Source of the DNA: Candidatus Tritonobacter lacicola
GTDB lineage: Bacteria > Auribacterota > Tritonobacteria > Tritonobacterales > Tritonobacteraceae
Assembly (NCBI GenBank): GCA_030765135.1
Contig: JAVCDC010000080.1
Span: 33,336-97,335, forward strand
Length of the DNA: 64,000 nucleotides
Direction: 5' to 3'
Shown piece by piece: positions 9,674-18,023 of the stretch (position 1 is the first letter of the stretch; each line of letters begins with the position of its first letter). Both the position numbers and the translations under genes were made by a program. A model generated the notes under the pieces. That model did no database searches, was not told the DNA's origin, and worked only from the letters and a program-made list of their open reading frames with translations.

Positions 9674-10381
9674 GATTTTCCTCAGGAGAAATCTCTCCAG
9701 GCCCATAGCTGCCGCAAGGGCATTATTGAGGATTTGCGGCGGGATCCAGAAATCCGTTTTGTATTGTTTCCCTCTCCTGAATGGCATGATCGCTTTCCTG
9801 GTCAAACGGACGATAAGAGCAGGCAGATATAAGATCGTATTGAATCGGGAGATATAGATGATTTTAAAGCCGGCCTTTCGAAGCTCTTGCTCGAGCAGGC
9901 GTCGATTGTACCTTTTTATATGGCCGAAAGCGAGGTCATGTTCGCTGAAGAACCATTGACCGGCCGGGACCGTCACAAGGAGGGTCACTCTATCTGTTAA
10001 AGAGCGGTTAATTTGTTTGAGGAAGCGAACGGGATCTCGGAGATGCTCTAAAAGGTCGAGGAGTAGAATTCCATCGACCTCTTGGGTCATGTTTCCCATG
10101 ACATCGAGTCTGTCGCCCAGGAATACGGGACACCCTGTTTTTCTTCTCGCTATATTTGCAGCGCGGGGTGAGATCTCCGTCCCGATCGCTCTGTAGTATT
10201 TTCTTAACTGAGCGAGGTTCCCACCCGTTCCACACCCCACCTCCACGACGGTGAGGCCCTTGTTACGGGGCAGGTAGAAGGAAAGTCGGTCCAGGATAAT
10301 TTTTCTTCTTGCAAGGAACCACCAATGTCGATCCTCTATTTCGCGGTGGAGCTCGTATCTGAGCTCTGGCATCTCGCTCAT
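9602..10381 (-). CDS. Class I SAM-dependent methyltransferase
   Basis: LTVVEVGCGTGGNLAQL motif, DGILLLDLLEHLRDP; start set to MSEMPELRYELHREIEDRHWWF after the upstream GT stop. Confidence 0.85.
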   Translation of the reverse strand: MSEMPELRYELHREIEDRHWWFLARRKIILDRLSFYLPRNKGLTVVEVGCGTGGNLAQLRKYYRAIGTEISPRAANIARRKTGCPVFLGDRLDVMGNMTQEVDGILLLDLLEHLRDPVRFLKQINRSLTDRVTLLVTVPAGQWFFSEHDLAFGHIKRYNRRLLEQELRKAGFKIIYISRFNTILYLPALIVRLTRKAIMPFRRGKQYKTDFWIPPQILNNALAAAMGLERFLLRKISLPFGLSIVAIAKKTAIPPSHPF

Positions 10382-10389
10382 GGGATGGG

Positions 10390-11415
10390 CTAGATTTCCT
10401 CTGCAATGAAGCTGTGGGGCCGTCGTTTGACCTCGGTGTATACGTGTCCCAGATAGCACCCGATAATGCTGATATAGAGTGATAGGAACCCGCCGAGCCC
10501 TACCAGGAGGGTGCTGTAGGTAGCCCATCCCGGTATCGCCATGTCGGTAAAAACGCGGGTGTAAACGATGCCCAGAATGACGATCAAGCTGAGCATCAGA
10601 CTGAGGAGCCCGACGACCAGTCCGAACTGGAGGGGGGCGCTGGAGAAGGATGTTATGCTGGTTATAGCCAATTGCAAGAGTTTCAGGAGGGACTGCCGTG
10701 GAACGGTGTCGTACCGCTTGTTCCTCGAATACCGGACCTCTTCCTGGCGGAATCCCACCCAGGAGCGAAGCCCGGGGATGTAACGAACTCTCTCTGGAAG
10801 GGTGTTGATCAACTGAACGATCCGACTGTCGAGTAGGCAGAATAAGCCTGACTGGGGAACCATGGGAGGTGAGGAGAGGCGGCTGAAGAGGTAGTAGAAT
10901 AACTTAAAAAGGATCTTCTTAGGGACGCTTACCTTTCTCCCTTCTTTAACCGTGTAAACAATCTCCGCTCCGTTCCGCCACTTCTGAAAGAGCTCCGGTA
11001 TGAGCTCGGGAGGGTCCTCAAGGTCGCCATCAATGATGACGACCGCGCGGCCCCTCGCCCTCTCAAGGGCCGTGGTGACGGCAGCCTGAAGCCCGAAGTT
11101 GCGCGAATGGCGGACGCCTCGAAGGAATGGTTTCTGTTGAGCCAGTCTATTTATCTTTCCCCAGGTCTCGTCCCTGCTGCCGTCGTCGACAATGAGAATC
11201 TCAAAATTGGTCGTGCAGCTTGCGGCAGCCCGGGCACAGCGTTCCACGAACTCATCGATAACGCCTTCTTCGCACCACATGGGTGCGCATATTGATAGTT
11301 CTAAATCGGTCGGCCCGGTCCTGAGGGGCGACAGACATATGGGGCAATTGCGGGCTACAGATCCGCTGGAGACAGCAAAATCTTCCCCGCACTTTTTGCA
11401 TGTGTGGATTTTCAT
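10390..11415 (-). CDS. Glycosyltransferase family 2 with N-terminal zinc ribbon (polyprenyl-phosphate GT-like)
   Basis: CKKCGEDF...CPIC ribbon; LIVDDGSRDETW, DGDLEDPPELI; two C-terminal TM helices. Confidence 0.85.
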   Translation of the reverse strand: MKIHTCKKCGEDFAVSSGSVARNCPICLSPLRTGPTDLELSICAPMWCEEGVIDEFVERCARAAASCTTNFEILIVDDGSRDETWGKINRLAQQKPFLRGVRHSRNFGLQAAVTTALERARGRAVVIIDGDLEDPPELIPELFQKWRNGAEIVYTVKEGRKVSVPKKILFKLFYYLFSRLSSPPMVPQSGLFCLLDSRIVQLINTLPERVRYIPGLRSWVGFRQEEVRYSRNKRYDTVPRQSLLKLLQLAITSITSFSSAPLQFGLVVGLLSLMLSLIVILGIVYTRVFTDMAIPGWATYSTLLVGLGGFLSLYISIIGCYLGHVYTEVKRRPHSFIAEEI

Positions 11416-11578
11416 GAGATGCTCTGGGCAAACTTTAACATTGATGATCGAGTACAGCCAAGGATTTAAGTTAATCTAAATATGCTTTTTTTGTATAATC
11501 AAGCGCAATACTATAAGATTATTGAAAAATAAGGTAAATGCTCGGATAAGTTGGCCCAAAGCCGATGGAGCGCTTACA

Positions 11579-11800
11579 GTGCCTATTTTTGAATATAAGT
11601 GCAACAAATGTGGGAAGAGCTTCGAGATTCTTATCAGGGGGAGCGAACGGCCTCGCTGCCCGGCTTGCGGGAGCGGCAAGCTGACAAAGAAGTTTTCGAA
11701 GTTCGGTTTTAAATCCGGGAACAGGGTCGTAACATCGGCGGGGGCTGCTTCGTGCTCCACGTGTGCGCCTTCGCCCGGCCAGTGCACAACCTGCAGGTAG
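11579..11800 (+). CDS. FmdB-family zinc ribbon protein
   Basis: GTG start; VPIFEYKCNKCGKSFEILI...RPRCPACGSGKLTKKFSKFGF. Confidence 0.85.
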   Translation: MPIFEYKCNKCGKSFEILIRGSERPRCPACGSGKLTKKFSKFGFKSGNRVVTSAGAASCSTCAPSPGQCTTCR

Positions 11801-11802
11801 CC

Positions 11803-12282
11803 ATGCATATCATATGGGCGCCATGGAGAGTGAAGTACATCCTCGGGGGGGCCGGGGACGGCTGTATCTTCTGCGATAAGCTGAAGGAGAATAAGGACCC
11901 GGAGAACCATATCCTCTTCCGGGGGAAGAAGTCCTTCTGCCTACTCAACGCCTACCCGTATAACAGCGGTCATGTGATGGTGGCCCCCTACAGCCACGTG
12001 GGGGAGCTGGAGCTCCTCGATGATGAAGAACTCCTTGACCTGATGAAGGTCACGCGGATGGCCATGAAGGCCCTTAACGCCGCTTTGAAGCCGGACGGCT
12101 TCAACATCGGTATAAACGTCGGCAGGGTCGCGGGAGCCGGCATCACCGACCACGTTCACGTCCATATCGTCCCCAGGTGGGGCGGCGACACGAACTTCAT
12201 GCCGGTGACGGCAGGTACGAAGGTTATTCCCCAGTCACTCGACGGAATGTACGAAACGCTCATCAAAGAATTTGCTTCTTGA
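11803..12282 (+). CDS. HIT family hydrolase/AP4A phosphorylase-like
   Basis: MHIIWAPWRVKYI...CIFC; HVHVHIVPRW HIT motif. Confidence 0.9.
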   Translation: MHIIWAPWRVKYILGGAGDGCIFCDKLKENKDPENHILFRGKKSFCLLNAYPYNSGHVMVAPYSHVGELELLDDEELLDLMKVTRMAMKALNAALKPDGFNIGINVGRVAGAGITDHVHVHIVPRWGGDTNFMPVTAGTKVIPQSLDGMYETLIKEFAS

Positions 12283-12410
12283 CCCTACTGCGCTGACAGT
12301 AGCCACGACCGTCCTTTTTTAACTCTTGCTCTTCGGCTTTTCATATGTGAATAGAGAAAGAATCGGGAAAAGAATTAAACTTCCTGCGATGTTTTACCGT
12401 TTAAAAAAGT

Positions 12411-12998
12411 GTGGCCGGAATGTGTCCTGAAGAGAAAAAGCTTATTGCAGATTTCCAGGGCGGTGACGGCGGCGCCTTCGACAAGATCTTTGAGATGTAC
12501 CGGGAGAGAGCCTACCGGGCAGCGTACGCATGGACCCGGAACAGGGATGACGCCCTCGATATCGTCCAGGAGGCGTTCATAAAACTCTACAAGGTCCTGG
12601 GGCGGTGGAAACCCAGGGCTTCGGTCTACACATGGCTCTACAGGGTGATTATTAACCTCTCGATAGACAGGGGACGCAAAAAGACCCGCCGCAGGGAGGT
12701 CCGCACGGGAGATATTGTGCCCGAGGAGAGGGACGAGAGGCTTATCTCCCGGGATATCGGCGGGTTCGAGAGCGTCGCGAGGGAAGAGACGAGGACCTTC
12801 ATAAGACGGGCGGTCTCTTCGCTTCCACCGAAACAGAGGGCCGCTTTGATATTGAAATATTTCGAGGGGTTGACTATAGCCGAGATCGCCGTAATCCAGG
12901 GCTGCTCCCAGGGGGCAATCAAGGCGAACCTGTTCCATGCGGTCAACAAGCTCAGAATAATACTTAAAAAAAATGGAACCACGGATTATGCGGATTGA
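12411..12998 (+). CDS. RNA polymerase sigma factor, ECF/sigma-70 family
   Basis: Region 2 (DALDIVQEAFIKLYKVLGRWKPRASVYTWLYRVIINLSIDRGRK) and region 4 (LPPKQRAALILKYFEGLTIAEIAVIQGCSQGAIKANLFHAVNKL); ATG alternative at 12420. Confidence 0.9.
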   Translation: MAGMCPEEKKLIADFQGGDGGAFDKIFEMYRERAYRAAYAWTRNRDDALDIVQEAFIKLYKVLGRWKPRASVYTWLYRVIINLSIDRGRKKTRRREVRTGDIVPEERDERLISRDIGGFESVAREETRTFIRRAVSSLPPKQRAALILKYFEGLTIAEIAVIQGCSQGAIKANLFHAVNKLRIILKKNGTTDYAD

Positions 12999-13054
12999 AC
13001 GGATTAAAATCCAGGAACCAGAACGTATTATTTATTTATTCAGTCTAATCCGCC
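12977..13054. repeat. Imperfect inverted repeat of 9-nt periodic motif (cggattaaa-type) overlapping the sigma-factor 3' end
   Basis: ggaaccacggattatgcggattgaacggatta ... taatccgcc. Confidence 0.7.
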
Positions 13055-13058
13055 AAAT

Positions 13059-13085
13059 TAATTTAATCGTATAGGAATTTGTTAT
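13059..13085. repeat. 27-bp dispersed repeat, identical to 29051..29077
   Basis: taatttaatcgtataggaatttgttat at both sites. Confidence 0.85.
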
Positions 13086-13093
13086 TTAGACTA

Positions 13094-13155
13094 GCCACAA
13101 AGGCACGAAGACACGAAGAAAAGCTAATAATAATTATTCTTTGTGTCTTAGTGGC
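13094..13155. repeat. Inverted repeat of gccacaaaggcacgaagacacgaag type
   Basis: gccacaaaggcacgaagacac ... ttctttgtgtcttagtggc. Confidence 0.7.
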
Positions 13156-13210
13156 AAAAGTCCCCGGCGAAGCCGGGATAAGTGCTTAAAAGGAGTGAGA
13201 GGAGAGAAAA

Positions 13211-13816
13211 ATGAGATGTTCTAAATTCAGAAAGGCTGTTCTCCCGCTGGCGATGGAGACCGGGGACGAGAGGGAGCTGGCTCTTCGCCTGGAGAGGACG
13301 GATGTGAAATTGAGGTCCCACCTCGACTCATGTGAAGAGTGCAGGAGCTACCTCCGGTCGTGCCGGGAGACTCTCGCCGGCCTGAGCGTCCTGGAAGCGG
13401 ATCAGCCCGGCGAACGGAAATGGTCGGAGGTGCGGGACGCGATCCATGAGGCAGTGCGGCAGAAGGCCCCTGTTTACGGGGTGGCGTGGCCGTCGTTGTC
13501 CCGGGTGTCGTGGGCAAGGGCAGGTGCCATCGCGGCCGTGGCCCTCATCATCTCCGCGGTCAGCTTTGTGTATTTCAGGCCCGGGCCGCTCGATGAATCG
13601 CTTCCGCGGGCATTGCGGGTGGCCGGCGCCCCGGGCGGCGAGGAGGCGGATCTGGCATTTCTCGATGAATTGGAGGTGACAGACAGGGAATACGATGAGC
13701 TTATTTCCGAGATAGATGAGTTAATGCGTGAAATAGACACGGCGTATGCCCAGCTTGACATCGGTACGGGGGAGGTGTCGCTGGACAAAGGGCGCTTTGA
13801 GAATATCCCCACATAA
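13211..13816 (+). CDS. Predicted anti-sigma factor (zinc-finger-like N-terminus, one TM helix)
   Basis: HLDSCEECRSYLRSC (HxxxCxxC), TM helix, position downstream of the ECF sigma factor. Confidence 0.65.
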   Translation: MRCSKFRKAVLPLAMETGDERELALRLERTDVKLRSHLDSCEECRSYLRSCRETLAGLSVLEADQPGERKWSEVRDAIHEAVRQKAPVYGVAWPSLSRVSWARAGAIAAVALIISAVSFVYFRPGPLDESLPRALRVAGAPGGEEADLAFLDELEVTDREYDELISEIDELMREIDTAYAQLDIGTGEVSLDKGRFENIPT

Positions 13817-13984
13817 TTAACATATTTATCAAAACCACTGAGGACACTGAGAAATAATGCCTAGGAAGAATAAGAAACCGCTGATTAGGCGGATTAAGCG
13901 GATTTTATTAGCTGTAGTTTAATAGTGAATACATACCAATTCAGAGGCTTCAGTGTTTTAATTTTTTCATGCAAGGAGGAAATC

Positions 13985-14566
13985 GTGAAAATATGGTTGA
14001 TTGCTTTTACTGTCGTTGCTTTCGGGCTCACAGCCTGCTCCGGCCAGCCGGTCGATCCCGCTGATGTAGAGGAGGAGGGGTGCATTCCTTTCGAGGGGGG
14101 GGCGCTCATGGAGCAAGGGCGGGGACCTGTAGGTTCTGCCGGTTTGCCGGGACGGCCGGGGCGCATGAGGGGAGCCACGGGAAGGAGGAGGCCGAAGAAA
14201 AGGGGGTTCAGGGAGAATTTCAAGGCCGTCAAGGCGGAGTTCGACCTTCTGAAAAGGGAGATTGACGAGAATACGCGGAAGCTGAGGGATCTGCGGGAAC
14301 AACTTTCTTCCGCGCGGGACGGGTTGGAAGAAGCCAGGATCAAGAACGAGATGCGCAGAATTGTCGAAAAGCTCTCTCAATATGAGATTCTTCTGGCCGA
14401 GAAGAAGGTAGAGGTTTCCAAGAAGGCCATGGATCGCGCTTTAGACAGGTATACCAGATCAGAGGTTGAGCTCGAGCAGGCCCGGAGGAGATCGAGGCAC
14501 CGCCTTAAGTGGCTCGAGAAACGGTCAGAAGAGGAAACATCCCCCTGCCGGGATGCTCCCAGATAA
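13985..14566 (+). CDS. Predicted lipoprotein with coiled-coil region
   Basis: GTG start with AGGAGG RBS; lipobox LTAC; heptad-rich helical C-terminus. Confidence 0.6.
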   Translation: MKIWLIAFTVVAFGLTACSGQPVDPADVEEEGCIPFEGGALMEQGRGPVGSAGLPGRPGRMRGATGRRRPKKRGFRENFKAVKAEFDLLKREIDENTRKLRDLREQLSSARDGLEEARIKNEMRRIVEKLSQYEILLAEKKVEVSKKAMDRALDRYTRSEVELEQARRRSRHRLKWLEKRSEEETSPCRDAPR

Positions 14567-14614
14567 ATTAGCTTATTTCCTGCCTGTTAGCAGGCAGGAA
14601 GTAAGCTAATTTAT
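14563..14614. terminator. 24-bp-stem hairpin (copy B of element at 9046), overlaps the stop codon
   Basis: ataaattagcttatttcctgcctg ttag caggcaggaagtaagctaatttat. Confidence 0.7.
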
Positions 14615-14705
14615 TGCCGGATAAGCAAACAATACCGCCCGTGCCCTGTTTGCTTTTCTTCTTTCTTTTTTGATATACTCCATCCGCAGCGGCGGGGTTA
14701 TATCC

Positions 14706-15833
14706 ATGAATATTAATGAAGAGAGGCTTATCGAGAGATTCCTTGAGCTCGTAGAAATAGACGGGCCGTCGAAGAAGGAGAGGAAGGTTGCCGATTATAT
14801 AAAGAAATGTCTCGAGAAGACGGCCGATGAGGTTGTCGAGGACGACGCGGGTCCGAAAACAGGGGGGAACTCAGGCAATATCGTGGCCAGGGTTCACGGC
14901 GCCGAATCTGCCCCGCCGATAATATTTTCCGCCCACATCGACACGATATCCTCCACCGGGGGGGTTGATCCGAGGATAGTGGATGGCTACATAAAGAGCT
15001 GCGGAAAAACGATCCTCGGCGCCGATGACAGGGCAGCCGTGGCCGCGATGCTCGAGATGGCCGAAGTTCTGAAAGAGGAGGGGTTGGATCATCCTCCCCT
15101 GGAGCTCCTCTTCACCGTGGGCGAGGAGGTGGGGCTGAGCGGGATAAAGGCACTGGACGACAGTATTCTCAAGGGCCGTACGGCCTACGTTCTCGACAGC
15201 GATCAGCCCCCGGGAACAATTATCAACAGGGGGCCCTTCGGGGAGAAGCTGCTTGTGGAGATAAAGGGGAGGGCTGCGCATGCCGGCGCCGAGCCGGAGA
15301 AAGGCATAGACGCCATAGTGCTTGCAAGCCGGGCCATCGCGAGGATGAGGCTGGGTCGCGTTTCTGAAGATGTCAGGGCCAACATAGGACTTATTTCGGG
15401 CGGTATTGCCACGAATATCGTTCCTCCCTCCGTGTCGATCCAGGGCGAGGCGAGGGGTTATTCGCAGGAAGCGGTAATGGAGCAGGTGGAGCATATGTGG
15501 AAGTGTTTCGAGGAAGAGGCGTTCGCCGCCGGGGCGGAGGTTGACTTCAGGAATTCGAGAGATTACGATGGCTTCTTTATAAGCGAGGAGAAAACCATAT
15601 TTCGCCTGGCCGCCGCCGCCGCGGAGAGCGCCGGCCTCGATGTCGCGGCGGGCTCCTCGTGCGGCGCCAGCGACGGCAATTTCCTTAACGCCCGGGGAAT
15701 CGAGGCGGTAGTGCTGGGCATAGGCTACGAGGGGGCCCATACAGTGGACGAGAGGATAGCCGTTTCCAGTCTTGTCTCCTGTTGCCGCTGGATAGTTCAC
15801 ATCGCCCGTTGTTGTCACGATTCGCGTGGTTGA
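14706..15833 (+). CDS. M20-family metallopeptidase, PepT-like tripeptidase
   Basis: PIIFSAHIDTISS, ILGADDRAAVAAMLE, TVGEEVGLSGIKAL, GIGYEGAHTVDERI. Confidence 0.85.
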   Translation: MNINEERLIERFLELVEIDGPSKKERKVADYIKKCLEKTADEVVEDDAGPKTGGNSGNIVARVHGAESAPPIIFSAHIDTISSTGGVDPRIVDGYIKSCGKTILGADDRAAVAAMLEMAEVLKEEGLDHPPLELLFTVGEEVGLSGIKALDDSILKGRTAYVLDSDQPPGTIINRGPFGEKLLVEIKGRAAHAGAEPEKGIDAIVLASRAIARMRLGRVSEDVRANIGLISGGIATNIVPPSVSIQGEARGYSQEAVMEQVEHMWKCFEEEAFAAGAEVDFRNSRDYDGFFISEEKTIFRLAAAAAESAGLDVAAGSSCGASDGNFLNARGIEAVVLGIGYEGAHTVDERIAVSSLVSCCRWIVHIARCCHDSRG

Positions 15834-15902
15834 ATATTCTAGGACTTGGGGACTGTGTTAAGATTCTGACAATAGGACAATAGAAGATCAAAGGAGGAAG
15901 CA

Positions 15903-16064
15903 ATGGCAGACAAGCCCGCGTCGAAGGTTGAACAGAAGATATGCGATGACTGCATCATGAGGAAGAACTGCGAGTATATCCCTGATGAGTACGAGCTCAT
16001 CCGCTGTATGGATAAGGTTACGGAGAAGAAATCAACCTCTCCTGAAAAAGAAAAAGGAGAGTGA
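15903..16064 (+). CDS. Small Cys-containing protein (53 aa), unknown function
   Basis: AAAGGAGG RBS then ATG; MADKPASKVEQKICDDCIMRKNCEYIPDEYELIRCMDK...; below ORF-track size cutoff. Confidence 0.6.
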   Translation: MADKPASKVEQKICDDCIMRKNCEYIPDEYELIRCMDKVTEKKSTSPEKEKGE

Positions 16065-16097
16065 ACGTCCGGCAACGTTAGTTCCGGTGATCGGATA

Positions 16098-16715
16098 ATG
16101 CTTGATTCAAGTGTCCTTGTACTGAACAGGTTGTGGCAGGCGGTAAACCTGTGCCCGGCGAAAAGGGCCTTCTGCCTCCTGTACATGGACCACGCCCATG
16201 TCGTCATGGAGATAGAAGGGACATTCGACACGTTCGACTTCCGGAAGTGGAGGAAGCTCTCCGAGCATGCGGATGGCGATGAGGTTATCCACACGGTTGA
16301 TTTTAAGCTTTTAATCCCGCACGTGGTCGTCCTTCGTTACTACGACAGGCTGCCCCGCATAGAGGTAAAGTTCAGCCGGGAAAACGTCTTTCGCCGCGAC
16401 CGGGATACGTGCCAGTATTGCGGCAGGCGTCTCCCGAAGAAAGACCTCAATATCGATCATGTTTTTCCCAGGCACCTTGGTGGTGAGACGACATGGGAAA
16501 ATGTCGTATGCAGCTGTATCGAGTGTAACTTCGGTAAGGCGCACAGGATGCTGGGCCAGGTGAAGATGCGCCTGATAAGGCAGCCCAAGAAGCCCTTCTG
16601 GCAGCCTTTCTGGAGCGGAGGGTTCGATGCCAGCAGGCCCAAGAGCTGGAGCCATTTCCTGGGGCTGAACGGCGATGAGGTCCAGATCGGCGATGGAGCA
16701 GGTTCTCGACGGTAA
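16098..16715 (+). CDS. HNH endonuclease family protein
   Basis: CQYCGRRLPKKDLNIDHVFPRHLGGETTWENVVCSCIECNFGK. Confidence 0.9.
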   Translation: MLDSSVLVLNRLWQAVNLCPAKRAFCLLYMDHAHVVMEIEGTFDTFDFRKWRKLSEHADGDEVIHTVDFKLLIPHVVVLRYYDRLPRIEVKFSRENVFRRDRDTCQYCGRRLPKKDLNIDHVFPRHLGGETTWENVVCSCIECNFGKAHRMLGQVKMRLIRQPKKPFWQPFWSGGFDASRPKSWSHFLGLNGDEVQIGDGAGSRR

Positions 16716-17526
16716 ACTGGGGAGGCTTCGGGCCCTGATAAGCGGCTACGGCAGCCTCATCGTTGCTTTCTCCGGTGGTGTGGACAGCACCCTCCTCCTG
16801 AAGGTTGCACACGATACACTCGGAGAAAAAGCTGCTGCCGTAACTGCCAGGTTGAAATCATTCCCGGAGAGGGAGTACGAGGCGGCGAAATCAATCGCCC
16901 GGAATATCGGCGCGCGCCACATAACGGTTGATTCGGAGTGCCTGGGCATAGAGGGGTTCCGGATGAATCTCCCCGACAGGTGTTACTTCTGTAAGAAGGA
17001 GATCTTCGGCAAGCTCATGGAGATTGCCCGCGCGGAGGGAATACGCTTTGTCGCGGACGGCGATAGCTGCGACGACCTCAAAGATTACAGGCCGGGCTCG
17101 AAGGCGGCTGCCGAACTGGGCGTCGTCTCACCCCTGCGGGAAGCGTGCCTTTCGAAGGAAGATATCAGGGCCCTCTCGAAAGAGCTGGGACTCTCCACGT
17201 GGGATAAGCCGCCGTTTGCCTGCCTCGCTTCAAGGTTCCCCTGCGGCACGGAGATAACGGAGGAGGCCCTCGATACGGTGAACAGGGCGGAGCAGGTCCT
17301 CCTTGACCTGGGATTCAGGCAGGTGAGGGTGCGGCACTACGGCACAATGGCCAGGATAGAGGTTGGAGCAGACGAGGTGGAGCGCTTCTTCGGGAGAGGA
17401 ATGAAGGACGGCATAGTAAGGGCGCTGAAGGAACTCGGTTACAGGCACGTCTGCCTGGACCTGGAGGGCTACCGGACGGGAAGCATGAATGAGACATTAG
17501 GGTTGCGAGACGAGAAGAATAGGTAA
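16693..17526 (+). CDS. larE: ATP-dependent sacrificial sulfur transferase LarE (PP-loop)
   Basis: SGGVDSTLLL PP-loop; NLPDRCYFCKKEIF; KPPFACLASRFPCGTEIT. Confidence 0.85.
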   Translation: MEQVLDGKLGRLRALISGYGSLIVAFSGGVDSTLLLKVAHDTLGEKAAAVTARLKSFPEREYEAAKSIARNIGARHITVDSECLGIEGFRMNLPDRCYFCKKEIFGKLMEIARAEGIRFVADGDSCDDLKDYRPGSKAAAELGVVSPLREACLSKEDIRALSKELGLSTWDKPPFACLASRFPCGTEITEEALDTVNRAEQVLLDLGFRQVRVRHYGTMARIEVGADEVERFFGRGMKDGIVRALKELGYRHVCLDLEGYRTGSMNETLGLRDEKNR

Positions 17527-17540
17527 AAAAGCAGACATTC

Positions 17541-17632
17541 GTAATCTTACTCGTACTCGTAATCGGTTATAGTATTAACGACATAAAGGGAATGACGAGT
17601 AGGAGTACGAGTACGATTACGAGTAAGAGTAG
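17541..17632. repeat. Palindromic 6-nt-periodic element (tactcg/cgagta type)
   Basis: cttactcgtactcgtaatcg ... gagtacgagtacgattacgagtaagag; similar element at 32049. Confidence 0.75.
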
Positions 17633-17674
17633 AAGCGCAACTATGATATAAGAAGACTGGAGGAGCGGGGACTG

Positions 17675-17893
17675 GTGAAGACGTACGGCATGGGGGCTAT
17701 GTGGGTCGAGGAGTCGGAGGACCTCATCGTCCATCACACCCGTGAAGTCATCCCAGGGCTGATCGTGACGGGTATGGCCGTCTCGACTACGTTCGGGCTT
17801 CCCCGCATGGGGCCCACTTTCGGCGGCATGCTCCTCTCCGGCCGCGAGGGCGCCAAACTTGCCATGAAGAAGCTTGGCATAAAAATAGTTTAA
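17675..17893 (+). pseudogene. C-terminal fragment of a Thi4-family thiazole synthase
   Basis: [44 protein letters not shown] matches the Thi4 C-terminal signature; N-terminal two-thirds absent. Confidence 0.7.
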
Positions 17894-18023
17894 GGTTGCT
17901 GCTTCTTCTTTAGCTCTTTGTGGCCCTTGCTGTTCTTCAATCATTTTTTCATACAGGTTCATATGCTAATTCGTGGATAATCATTTTTCTTTCGAACTGT
18001 GGTGAAATAGCCGACTTGATGAT

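Noticed and set aside
13118-13200. Possible promoter for the anti-sigma gene
   Set aside because: AT-rich stretch lies within a palindromic repeat; no convincing -35/-10 or ECF-type motif pair could be asserted by eye
17567-17962. 131-aa minus-strand ORF (MNLYEKMIEEQQGPQRAKEE...)
   Set aside because: N-terminus looks protein-like but the rest is antisense to the Thi4 remnant and translates the palindrome; could not be supported
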